Positions 33,507 to 44,729 of a DNA stretch of 64,000 nucleotides are shown here, one piece after another (position 1 is the stretch's first letter; every line of letters starts with the position of its first letter). Below the pieces are notes generated by a model. The model saw only the letters and a program-made list of their open reading frames with translations, was not told the DNA's origin and did no database searches. This DNA is from Anthoceros angustus (Eukaryota > Streptophyta > Anthocerotopsida > Anthocerotales > Anthocerotaceae), in NCBI GenBank assembly GCA_010909165.1, contig VJWM01000007.1, forward strand, positions 186,001 to 250,000. Direction: 5' to 3'. Position numbers and translations under genes: made by a program.

Positions 33507-33978
33507 ACCGCACATTTGGCCACTGACCAAAAATAGGCAATCTTCAACATATCATGTGTCCTTTTGACACCAAAATGCCCCAATGTTTCGCGTACCTTGA
33601 GTACAATTGGGTTCCGGTCTACCAGTGGTGGCGCCTCCTTTTGCACATCACCATCCCCACCATGAGCTTGCCATCCTGCCAAGTGTACCTAGCAACTCGT
33701 TGTCGCAACCTGGACAGTTGAGAGGGCAGCATTTGACCATCTACTTTGCCATGCTGCAGAAACTGAATGGCCTTTTCCTGCTTCCAAATATCTTTGTTGG
33801 ATTCCCCCAACATAACATGTTCATATTGTTCATCTTCCTGAGCCATGAGGGCATCAAACATGCTGGGCCTCTCATGGGTCTGATCCTGGCGTGCTTCAGT
33901 CATATCTGTGTCATCATGTACTGGGTTTCTACTCAAACCATCAGCATTCAGATGCACTTTACCTGCCCTATGCATAAT
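33507..33978 (-). pseudogene. Ty3/Gypsy fragment: RNase H end and integrase zinc-binding region
   Basis: The minus strand reads HRAGKVHLNADGLSRNPV, the hallmark end of Gypsy RNase H. A linker follows with VARYTWQDGKLM. After a frame change comes RETLGHFGVKRTHDMLKIAY, the H2C2 integrase zinc-binding domain. The fragment is cut off at both ends, at 33507 by Copia A and near 33980 by a CACTA-type terminus, so only about 470 bp survive. Confidence 0.8.
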
Positions 33979-33979
33979 C

Positions 33980-34480
33980 TCCCACTACAAGAATAAGGGT
34001 GCTTTTACAAACTTCAAAACCTTAGGCCAGGCTCAAATTGGGCCCAATCGTGTTTTACAATGTGCTCATTTGGTATTTGTTTGGCTTAGAAATCCAAAAA
34101 CGTGTTTTACAATGCAGCCGGCTATACCTTCTTACAATGGTGGTTAAATACCATTGGAGGTTCAGGTTTTTCTTTATTTAAATATTTGGATTTATTGTTA
34201 TACGTCCATGTTGTTGCGCTTCGGAATTGTCCGTTGTTACAACACAACCGTGTTGATTTTTCTGGAGGCTGACGTGTGTATTGGTAGTTTCTTGGTGGAC
34301 ATGCATGTGAAATGCAAGATGGTGGACACATATGCGAAATGCGGTGCCTAACGACAGGCTAGAAGGTAAGATTCCTTACAACGGATAGGTGGATAGGTCT
34401 GCCTCCTGTAGTTAGTTTGAGGGGCCCATTTTTGTGTTTGAAAAGTTAGAACAACATGTTGCAGGCCATAGATGGGACTG
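33980..34480 (+). mobile_element. Possible CACTA (En/Spm) transposon left end
   Basis: CACTACAAGAA at 33980 is the classic terminal sequence of plant CACTA elements. It is followed by subterminal-type short repeats (gtgttttacaatg at about 34051 and 34102, with cttacaatgg and ccttacaacgg further on). No matching TTCTTGTAGTG end or transposase was found, so only one terminus is supported and the right limit is arbitrary. Confidence 0.45.
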
Positions 34481-34533
34481 AATTTTTTGGTGGGTGTCCA
34501 TGATCAGGTCTTGTGGCCGTGGTCAAGTTTTCT

Positions 34534-34750
34534 CGAAGAGCCTCATTGCGGTTTTTCGTCTGTCCCCGAAGATGCTCGCCCGCATCACCGTGGGCATGTG
34601 TGCTCAAAGAAACTCGCTGCGGTCTTTTGTTTGTCCTCGAAGATCCTCGCCCGCATCAACGTGGGCATGTTTGCTCAAAGAGCCTCACTGCGTTTTTTTC
34701 GTCTGTTCCCAAAGATGCTCGAGCGCCTGCATCACCGTGGGCATGGAGGC
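34534..34750 (+). repeat. Three tandem copies of a ~70-bp unit
   Basis: Units begin at about 34534, 34604 and 34675 and share the pattern agcctca(t/c)tgcg-gttttttcgtctgt-cc-aagatgctcg-cccgcatcaccgtgggcatg. They differ by scattered substitutions and a few insertions. That makes them older than the nearly identical tandem duplications elsewhere. No protein family is recognised in any frame. Confidence 0.85.
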
Positions 34751-34969
34751 CTAAATCGATTACCGATTTTGGAAATTGCTGGAAGAGCCATCAATGGCCT
34801 AACAAACGAGGGTGAGGAACTTACTATGTTGGTAATTGTGCGAGGAGAACAGAGCAATCCAATTTTATTTATTTAATTATAATTTAATACAAGAGGCCGA
34901 AAAAGGGCCTTGTTCTTCTCGGGTTAATGTTATTCAATTGAAGAACCTATGTTCGTGCAGCAACTAAAG

Positions 34970-35332
34970 TACCGTACCCTGAGGGGTGATTCGGCATTAA
35001 TTAATTAAAATGAATAAAATTTAAAAATCCAGAAATTATTATACTTCAAATGCTGAATATGTAAAAATTTATGAGTTTAAGATGCCGAAAACAAGGAAAC
35101 TAGGGTTTGTACGGAAAACTAGGGCCTGTTTAGGGAGGTCTATACATATCCATTAGTTCTATATAGATACCCATGTATTTTAATAAATACTAAAATTTGA
35201 TAAAATTATTTTCATAAATGTTAAAATTTTGAAATATTAAAAATATAAATATATAAACATTAAAAAATAAATAATTATGTTGTACCTTATTTTTCAGCAT
35301 TATCCTGTTGAACCACCCCCCGGGGTACGGTA
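34970..35332. mobile_element. AT-rich MITE, copy 1
   Basis: This 363-bp AT-rich element has terminal inverted repeats TACCGTACCCTGAGGGG (left) and TACCGTACCCCGGGGGG (right, read inward). It has no coding capacity. Its interior matches 60249-60601 along the full length (ttaattaattaaaa, ccagaaattattatactt, ggaaactagggtttg, cagcattatcctgttgaac). A TA target site would fit the ends. Confidence 0.85.
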
Positions 35333-36815
35333 TAGCAAACTCTCGAGACATCAATCGAACAGGAAGCCCGTCCGATAAGCCCTTCAATTCTATGAAACAA
35401 AGTCCCTTTCGGAAAAGCAGAATAATCCAACACCTAGGTTCGAACCGCAGCCCATCGTCTGGTGATGGTACTCTGTTCTCGCTTTTTGCTGTAGAGGGTA
35501 TGGAGGGTAGTGTCTAGACAACTTTGTATTGCGAATGCCAGCCGCTTATTCGCATGTAAAACCAGTCACCTATGCGATCAACGGACCGAGGAGGTGTGTA
35601 ATATAGACAGGCAATAGCCTGTGAAATGTGGGTATATCAACCAACTACCTCATACCGTCAAATTGCTGGTTTGGGTAGCCCCTCGGTACCATAACCCATC
35701 CAGGGAGAGGGACCCATGCCTGCCTGCAGGACCTGCCCCAACAAAGCCCGTCCACATATGAAGACCACCACCCATTGCAGACGGCATTCCCACTCCATAC
35801 TGCACAATCGCGGTGGTAGGCGATGTGGCCCCGCTTCTTCTTGTAGTAGAAGAACCAGGAAAGGCACACACATCGAGACCCAATTTCCAGCATTGTCCAG
35901 TGCAAATCATGTGGATCAAAGAAGATGGCGTGGTTAGACGCACGCAGACAAGCATGAGGACAGTATACCAATCGCACTAGTAGCTCATCCAACGGGTTCG
36001 ACCAAAAAGGATGAGCAAAATCGTCCTCCTCAACTTTCTACGAGACTGTGGCGCATCAACCTAAGCCGTCGTTTGCGTTCCCACCCGCAGCCCTGGTCGA
36101 AGGCTGACGGGAAGGACTTCACGCAATCAACCATACAAAAATCAGGAATCAGGCACCAACGAGATATCTCAGTGAGCTAAAGGATGGAGATCTACAAATC
36201 CAGAAGTCCATTTTAAAGAGTAGATAATCACCTGCATAAAACTCTGGGACTCCTGGAATATTCGTAGCTTCCAGCTTTTGTGCTCCTGACAGCTAGCTCC
36301 GAAAAAAAGACATCCTACAGTCGTGGAGGAGTCATTCAAGTCAAGAAGGGGGTTACACCGAGCACATGTTGAGCCAACTTGTCGAGGACTGCATACCTTT
36401 AGCTGTGACACTGACTGATTTGACTGATTTTCAGCTTCCCTCGTGTCCTGTCCTCGAAATCCGGCGCTGCAAACATAAAGCTCAAGGTGGGTCAAGATGA
36501 ACCCTATTGCAGCACTCCCTCTCTGATCAGAAAAAAATGATTAGACTGAAGACAGAGAAACAAAAGGAAGTAAGATCGATATTGCATGGTGCAACTTGAA
36601 GGCAGACGCATACAAGTTGAGGAGGCACGTTGTGTGACTGGCTGGGTGTAGTTTCGGTGCTGACCAGTTCTTGGTTGAAGCTGGCTTTGCAGTTGTATGG
36701 CAATGGTTTCGAATAAGCATTCTCAGTGTTCACAGCACCCAGTTGTGATCGCCTATATGGAGTTAATTTCGCTACGCTCCACTGAGGTTTAACCAGGGTA
36801 AATAAGGTCGTTCGG
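35333..36815. other. Intergenic; 3' flank of coiled-coil gene, possible gene relic
   Basis: A minus-strand frame at 35645-35992 has a composition suggestive of old coding sequence (HWTMLEIGSRCVCLSWFFYY...), but no family is recognised. 36169-36815 may hold the 3' UTR of the coiled-coil gene. No RNA gene is seen. Confidence 0.35.
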
Positions 36816-39800
36816 TCACTCGTTGGATGACCCATAAGGAGACATCAGCAATTTTCTCCTGCTACTCATCTCGTAAGTACCAAAGCCTGGCAAGCCATGG
36901 AGTCTATGATGCCCTTCGGATCTGGGATAGGTTCTCATGTACCCAGCGACATCATCTCTCTCTCCACTAGCAAAAGCATGAGAGTGTTCAGAGATACCCG
37001 GATTGCCACTACTGTTCAAACTCCTCTGTCGGGAGTCGCCTACGGAACCTCTTGATTTCTGCAGTGACCTGGAAATATCAAATTTCATCCCGAATCTCTG
37101 CTTCTGGCTGCTTGACGTGGGTGTACAATACGGTGAACCCTGGCTCGATAAGCTCCGAACCCATTGTATTGAGGGTGCAAACTGTTGAGGAGTGCTATGT
37201 CGAGAAGATCCATAAGGTGATGCCTGCAGCGCATCTAATGACTGAGCGTACTGTTGCATGTCTTCTTCCCACTCAGCCCGAAGGCTCTGTTGTTCCTGTA
37301 GTCGGTTAAGCAACTGTATCTTGTCTACACATGCTTGATCTGCTGTACCTGGAGACTCATGAAGCATATGAACTCTTTCTATCTGGCTAGAAAGGCCTTC
37401 TTCTATCTGTTCCATTAAATTCAGCTTTGCAGAGAGATCATTAAAGGCTTCTGTCACATGAGGGACAAATACAGCGGATGATGGAAGACTTCTGAGGAAG
37501 TCCTCTGCTTGCCGCAGTTTGTCCCTACCTGCCTGACTTGCTTCTTTCAAAGTGTCCATCACTCTCTCCAGCCTCTCCTGACTTGGAACTTTGTCCCTGT
37601 TGGCTTGACTTGTTTCATGTAAGCTTGCCTGCTTTTGAAGATTTCCGTAAGTATACCCTATGTCACTGTCGACCGGGGCTCTATAAAATCGTCTGGGGGA
37701 AGGGTGCACTTCGGTGAATATGTCTCCAACCCGCAACCTCCTAGTTTGTGGCTCTAAAGTGCCTATTGGAAAATCAGACTGAGTGTGAGCAAGGCCTCCA
37801 ATTCCATTCACTAAGCCTTGATCAATGCCCTGGTCAGTTTGTCCATGGCTTAGCTGGGTAGAATGCTCCATCCCATTTGCACCATCAATACTCCAGGTGT
37901 CCCCTGCCTTAACATACTTGGGAGTTGAATCTTGCCACCTGTTAGACCTTCTGTTACTGCGCTCCAGCTTGGAATGATCTTCTGGTTCACTATCCTTTCC
38001 TGTGACTCCAGCAATGTCTTCTTTCGGACGGCTCTCTGCCGCAACTATTCCATTATGAACAGTCCTTTCCACGTTGTCAAAGGATCCAGCTGAGGGCGGG
38101 TTTAGCCATTTTTCAATTCCTTCTTCACTTATGCCCAAATGAAGCCCGACTTTGGCGTGATGACTACTGACCCAATCCTTGTCAACCTCGACGGGAGCTT
38201 GTGAACGCAAGTTCTTCTTTTCTTGTGTCTTGTGCTGCTCTGGTGCTAGCCTTGGCGTTTCAAATCTAGATACCGTGGCCAGAGGAGGAAGTGTTTCTTG
38301 TTCCTGCCAACGAGCATGGAGCATATGTTCTTCGACAATATGATCCGGTTTTGACGATAGAAAGCTGCGTAAGTCCCAGTATGCCAAACAGCGAGTAAGC
38401 GATGCATACGATTGAGAGAGAGTCCTAGCAGCCTACCAGGTTCAAATGAATGCAGAAAGGCCAGCCAACACACCTGGACAAAGGTTGCGTTAACCAGGGC
38501 GGAACGACTGCAGGCTGAGCAAAAAGATCAGCTTTGCTCGTATCCTGTTTTCCTGATACCTGGTTCGGCACAAACTGCTTTCAACCTTCCAGATTTGGGA
38601 GCCTACTTTGCATGACACAAGAATAGATCACAAAGTGGAGAAGAGCGGAACCATACCAATCTGTCATATTTGAGCAGTTGAGTGCTGCTAGAGCTGTCCC
38701 AATTGGCAGCATGCTTGTCTGCACCTTCCTTTGTCTTTTGATCATCAACCTTCAGAAGTGATAGTGCACATTCCGTCAAAGTCGGTGGAATAGGACTCTT
38801 CGGCACATCTTATTATAATCGAAAAGTTCATTAAATTTGAAAGGCGTCAAGGTTATCAGATGAAGTCCGTCTTACCTCCCCCTTGGTACGTGTCACACAC
38901 TGTGCATTGGGTGCAAAGTCCTGTAAATCCAAGCCCTCGCCCATGCCAACCCCTGCTTCTCCGACCGTTTCCTTCTTAGCCAAGGAGCTAATCAGGCCTT
39001 CGATGGTCCTCTTTCTTTCTTCTGATTCAATCCTGTCCAGGTCTGATCGTGCACCTCTAAGTCGCTGCCAGAAGTCTTTGATGTCTCTTCCTCTCTGGTC
39101 AGTCCCTGCATCTAGCTGCTGCTCACTTGCATTCAAAATTAGCTCCTCCTTTCCTGACGAACCAGCATCGCATGTACGACGCTGACAGTGAGGGGGCACT
39201 GATGCACCAGTATCCTGGTGCTGTAAGCGGGACATCTGGATTGTAGCTGCAGCCTCAATTTCCTCCAAATTGGCAGCAGCTTTGACGTGTAGCTGCTGTG
39301 CCCTATGATGGGCACTCCCACTGGCTTTTCTAGTTGTGAGATCTTCCTTCAACTTCTTCCAACCTGTTAGGCAGCACCAGTATGATCGTACCCCTCTTCA
39401 AATCCAAAATATACAGTTTTGATACCTTCCAAATGCACACGAAGAAAAGAACCGGAGGGCAGCGAGAGATATGCTTACTTAAGTCAAGGACGCACGTGTT
39501 TTCTTCGAAGTCACCAGCTTTCTCGATGGTGTGACTCACGCCTGGGTCCGACTGTGAGAATTCATCACGGCCACTGTGGTCATTTTTCGCCTCCTCAAAC
39601 GCCCGCAACTCAATACGCATGCCACGGACATCGTCCCTTTTGGTAGAGGACTCCTTGTCCAACTTCGTGAGGAGTGATACCTTTTCAATGGCTAAAGCTC
39701 TCTCTGTTCTCGACAAAACCTTCAAACGATCAGAAGAGTCAGCTCCTAGATTTTTTTACACAGAAATCACTGCGGCGTTGGTTGGAGTTCTAGCACAGGT

Positions 39801-42800
39801 AGGCTGTAGGAGAGACCTCTGCCCGGGTGCGGAGACTTTCTTCTGTGTTCGCAGTTGCCCTTTCAAGGTTTGCAACATGGTGCTTGAATTTGCTAACTCT
39901 TTCTTCAAAGCTCCTCTTTTCATCTTCTAGCTTGGCCTCCATGACCTACGCTCACACGCTTTGTGGTTAGCTTCAAAGTGCTCCAGAGGGAAAGGCTTTG
40001 CGTTTCTTAATTGTTGAGGTCAGGTTCACCTGCAGATGGTTCATGCCATTGATGAGAGTCTGTTCCCTTTCCTTGAGAGAAACGTCATTAGCTTGAACTT
40101 CTGCAGCCACATGCTCCAGTTGATTCTGAGCCTCGAGAACTTTGGACTCCTGATCAACATGGCAATATCATCGCAAGAACAAGTCACATGTGTGTATCTG
40201 TATAAACGGGCTAGAGATTTCCATGTCCTCAGAGAAACGGCAGAGCAATTGGAACAAAAGGGCAACAATGCTTCATCATACTACCTTCGAGCGGAGCAAG
40301 GTCTCTCTTTGTATCAAGGAGTCTTGCTGCTTTGTCAGTTTCTCAGCAGACTCCTTCACTTTCGAATGGGATACTTCAATGTCTTGTTGCTTCAATTCGA
40401 GTTTCGTTGCGAGCTGCTCTAATACTAGAATATTGTCTGTTACTTGTGATCCCATCCTTTCTATCTGGAGCTGCATCTGATTCTGCCATAAGACAAATCA
40501 TCTGAGAGGACACTTTGAGGAGCCTATGACAAAGCACCTGCACAGACAACATTTCAGATGCAGAATGGCGATTGATGGTGGGTTCAAGAATCCGGACCAG
40601 CCGCTGTACGTATACTTCGAGATCCGCCTTATCCTTGACAATGCCTTTGATCTGTTCCTCGAGGCTGCCCTCCAATTCGGTCTGCCACAGTTGTAGAGCT
40701 TCCTTGTGGATGCTGATCTCCTCAAAACCTCGAGCTGCTTCAGACTTCAGACTGCGTTTTATAGCTTCTAACTCTTCCATGCGAGCAGCATAGTTCTTCA
40801 CATCCTCATGGACCTAAGCAGCAGCAAATAGGTTCACCAGATCAGGTGCTGCGACGTACAGACACTAAACTTGAACATGGCTGTCCAACGAAGGCCTGAT
40901 ACCACATCACACTTACATCCACAATCTAATGAGGAGGCTAGCTTGACAAGAGACAACACGACTCGAGTCAAAGTAGCCAGCATCTTACTTGCTGTAACAG
41001 CTCCTCATGCTTAGTGCGGAGGCCTTTGCTTACAGAGCATATCCTTGATTCCATTTCTGACAATTTCCGTGTAGCTTTTAAGACATTCTCTCGCTCTTCA
41101 TGCAACTTCTCCATCTCTCTCTTGATATCTGCATGTTTTTGGTCTTGCATTGCTGACCTTTTGACCAAGGTGCTTTCCCTTCTTTTCAACTCCTCAGACA
41201 GGTCTTGTTGCTCCTCTAACAGCTTTTGATGGAGAAGCTCACAGTGCTCTTGCTTGTCCCGAACTCTAATTTCAAGTTCCTGGATGGAATCTCTCTGCTG
41301 CAATAACTCTGTCTCTCTTTGAATCAGTCCTCCTTCCCACTCCTGAAGCCTTCTGTCCATTGTCCGAATGTACTCATCCACTTCTCGACGATCTTTAGAA
41401 ATGCACGCTCTTGCTGTATCTACACTTTGTCTGGCACTGTCTACATCCAACTTAGCTTCTTGCACTTGTTTCTGCAGACACTGAAGCATATTTTCTTTTT
41501 CCATGAGCTTGTCCTCCATTTCCTGAAAGAGAACAGCTGTTTTTGTTTTCTCTTCCTCTGCTAGGGCACTGTCCTGTTCAAGCTGCTTTTTCTGTGCCAT
41601 GACATCATCTTGCATTTTGCTACAAGCTAGCAATTGAGCTTCACCATCTCTATCCTTTGCCGCGACCTGACGTAGTTTTTCCTGTATTTTCGACTTCTCT
41701 TTGGTTATAACCTCCAGATCTTCATGCAGCCGCTGGGAAACTATCCTGACCTCTTCTTGAAGAGTGGCGATCTCCAGTGCTCTTGCATCTATGGCTGATT
41801 CTCGTACAAATAGATTTGCCGATCTCTTTTGGACGTCTGCCAGTGAAGCTGCTGCTTCTTTCTCGCACTCGGACACGGCCTGTGACAAGAAGACAGCTAG
41901 TTAATACTCAAGGCAAGAACATTCCGTCCAAAAAGCACCATCAAGACCTTACTTATAAATCAGTGGCAAAGGAATGCTGAAGACACCTTTCGGCGTTCCT
42001 GAAGATGGCTAACCCAGAGAGAGAGAGTCTCTCGCTCTTTCGCCAAATTTAATCGTTCCTCCTCAACATTGCGACACTTCTCCTCCACCAACCTTTCCAA
42101 AGCAGAGACTCTTTCAACCTCCTTAGCGGCACCTGCTCTGATGTTAGCCACCTCGTCCTCTATTTTCAGCAATCTAACTGTTTCTTTCTCCAAAACAACA
42201 GCCCACTTCTGCAGGTGGGTTTCTCTACCAAACAACGCAACCAATCGCTTGCATATCGAGATAACAGGACCCGCCCAGTTGTCCGCACTGGCATCTTCAA
42301 CAAGAAGTGAAAGACCATCTAAGTGCTTGGAACCTGAGGCAGAGCCAGAAAGGTATTCTCTAATCTCGGAACCTATTCTTCCAGAATGATTCAAGCTATG
42401 CCAATAGTCCTGCAAGGTTTTGTCCTTCTGTTCAAACTGTTGCAAGACATCCCGTAAACACGAACACAGTGTCTGCAGTACCACCTTCCCCGTCTCCACA
42501 GCCTTGCCAGATGCTTCCACTTCCGCTACCCCTACCTCCTGTTTTTTATAAGGCCAGCCAAATTCATCTCAGTACAACCGCTTAAGTACCTTGAATCAAC
42601 TTTGATCGGCAGAAAACCAATCACAGTCCTCACCTTGGCCCAGTTTTGCGCCGAACCATCCTGGGCTAGAAATCGCAGTTTGCTCTCTTTTACAAGGCTC
42701 CTTTTGCAAAAGGGGCTAGCGGTCCCTCCATCGGGAGCCAATGCTGTCCCCGCCCCCTGCATGACCACGGCAGCTTCCCATCACCTCTTCACACAAAGAC

Positions 42801-44231
42801 TCAAACTACAGACAAAGAAACCATCCAATGCCAATGACAATTCCAATGCCAGAGCCAGTGCCAGGGCCAGGGCCAGTGCCAAGGCCAGTGACAGGGCCAG
42901 GGCCAGTGCCCCACTAACCGACCAGAATCGCCTCGGAGCCCATCCTTACCTTAACCCGATGTCCATGTGGCTTGACGGCAAAAAGCTCATCACACCCGTC
43001 CCAATACTCGTTCCTGGCTTGCTCCCTCCTCGCCGAACGCTTACGAGGAGAATCATCCAACCGGCATTGCGACTCCCTGTCCGAACTGAGAGCCCCATCA
43101 GGGAGCGAACGTGACATCCGGGCATCGTCACGACCACCAGACAGCCCCTCCGGTGGCCCTTTCCCCGAAGAGTAGATAGCTGGATCCGAAGCTGCTGAAG
43201 CAGAGATCCCTCCATCTCTGTCCAACAAGCGCCGGCCAAGCTGCTGGAAAATATTTCTCCTTCCAGCATTCCCCGACCTGTAACTCTGAGCATCCGAATT
43301 GCCCCCCTGCTTCTCCCGCCCGCTCCCGCTCCCAGGCGTGGCCACCGGGGCAGCCCGAGACGAATTGGAACCAGCTGCAGCATCGGGACCTTTCACCCTC
43401 CCCTTGTCCATCACACCCGCCGGGCCGCGATGCGCAGGCGTCGTCCTCCCAGCGTACCCGCGAACGACACCGTGCTGCCGCGCTGCCTGCCGGTCCCCGC
43501 CGCCGGTCCCCGTCCCTGTCCGAGAACTCCGGACTGGTCGGCGAGGCGTCCAGCAGCTCGGTCCTGGCACGGGACTTCCCGCTCCGCTCCCAGGCGTGGC
43601 CACCAGGGCAGCCGAGACGAATTGGAACCAGCTGCAGCATCGGGACCTTTCACCCTCCCTTGTCCATCACACCCGCCGGGCCGCGATGCGCAGGCGTCGT
43701 CCTCCCAGCGTACCCCGCGAACGACACCGTGCTGCCGCGCTGCCTGCCGGTCCCCGCCCGCCGGTCCCCGTCCCTGTCCGAGAACTCCGGACTGGTCGGC
43801 GAGGCGTCCAGCAGCTCGGTCCTGGCACGGGACTTCCCGCTCCCGCTCCCTCTGCTCAGCTTGGGAGAAAATCGCAAATTCGGGGATCGCTTCCGCGCCG
43901 GGCTCGGAGTCGCGCATTGCAGCCGCTCCTGAGCCGGGCTCAGGAGGTGCGGGGAAGAGGCTAACGACGTTTTCGTCTCGTTACGCTCCGCCGATTTCTT
44001 CTGGAAACTCAGCCACTGCGTGCAAGAACAAGCGGAAGAAGCAGCGAGCGTGAGCGGGCAGGGAGGGCGGAGACGGGCACACGACGCCCGGGACCCGGGG
44101 CAGCGCGTCACCTGATTCTCCAGCTGCTCGAACCGATTGGCGATGTCCTGGATAACCGGCGTCTCCTGAGGAGCCTGGAGCGGGCCCGGCCTGCGCAAGC
44201 CCTTGCCCGCGTGCTCCATCTTGAGCACCAT
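36816..44231 (-). CDS. Large coiled-coil protein, 14 exons, family not recognised
   Basis: Start MVLKMEHAGKGLRRPGPL at 44231; stop at 36816. Exons (high to low): 44231-44112, 44015-42950, 42756-42634, 42539-41988, 41879-40989, 40813-40538, 40482-40285, 40149-40030, 39945-39817, 39719-39479, 39363-38876, 38797-38657, 38559-38474, 38424-36816. All junctions use GT/AG and keep phase, giving about 1,900 residues once a 257-bp internal duplication in exon 2 is discounted. Exon 2 encodes a basic, Ser/Gly-rich N-terminal region. Exons 4-11 form long, nearly continuous coiled coil (Q/E/K heptads). Exon 14 is a Ser/Arg-rich tail with one more coiled segment. There is no motor, NAB or CROWDED NUCLEI head. 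A structural or scaffold role is inference. Exon 10 and 12 acceptors are least certain. Confidence 0.75.
42840..42912. repeat. Hexameric minisatellite in intron 2 of the coiled-coil gene
   Basis: Imperfect tandem ccagtg/ccaggg/ccaatg hexamers run across the intron between the exons ending at 42950 and starting at 42756. It is purely intronic. The reading frame of the neighbouring exons is unaffected. Confidence 0.85.
43327..43842. repeat. Tandem duplication D4 (257-bp period) in exon 2
   Basis: ccgctcccaggcgtggccac occurs at 43327 and 43584, and the following ~255 bp match nearly base for base. Differences are single-base losses (ccctcccc/ccctccc, tacccg/taccccg, ccgccgg/cccgccgg). One of these shifts the frame (MDKGRVKG versus MDKGG then a stop). 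A single copy gives an uninterrupted exon. The edges lie in cccgct repeats. Confidence 0.95.
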
Positions 44232-44729
44232 GGCGGCACCGCGGGAGCCGACGATCAGAGCATGAGCCCGATCTTTGCATTCGCGACGGGCTGGAAGGGA
44301 TGGCAACCGAGCGCGAGTCCAACCCTGGGGGGATGATCGGTGCAGGCGGCTCGCGGCTGGAGCGTCGACTCCATAGCCACCATCTTCTCCACCTCCGTGC
44401 AGCCAGGTGACGCGAATTCGCGTCTCGATCGCGTACCGATCGCGCCTGGCTTGGCCAGGAGAGCACTGGACAGGACGGGGCCTGCCGCTGCGACACGACA
44501 GCACCGGAAGTGAGGTTCTTGGCGGGTTTGCACGCGCCAACTGCTATTGGCTTTTTCATGCTTTAGCCGGCGTCAAACACGGGGTTGAAAATTGACGGCG
44601 CTTTGTGTGGGAGGCACGGGCGATATGGATATATGCATGTGTGGGGCGCTGGTTGACGTATGTATTCACATACATGGCTTGATGTTGGGACTGTGGTGAG
44701 CGGGGCATTAATCGACTGCGGAGGCGGCC
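44232..44729. promoter_or_regulatory. Bidirectional intergenic promoter region
   Basis: About 500 bp separate two start codons pointing apart (coiled-coil gene on the minus strand, PTF2-like gene on the plus strand). An open minus-strand frame extends to 44540 but starts inside this region without supporting motifs. Both 5' UTRs must share it. No specific element was recognised. Confidence 0.5.

Noticed and set aside
35645-35992. 115-codon minus-strand ORF as a gene
   Set aside because: No recognised motif or splice context; overlapping frames are equally long. It was kept only as a possible relic.
42840-42912. Repetitive protein segment (ARASARARASAKASDRARAS)
   Set aside because: It is a reading of an intronic hexamer repeat on the wrong strand of the coiled-coil gene.
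36816-44231. Identity as CROWDED NUCLEI/NMCP lamin-like protein
   Set aside because: Size and coiled coil fit, but the conserved NMCP head and C-terminal motifs are absent.
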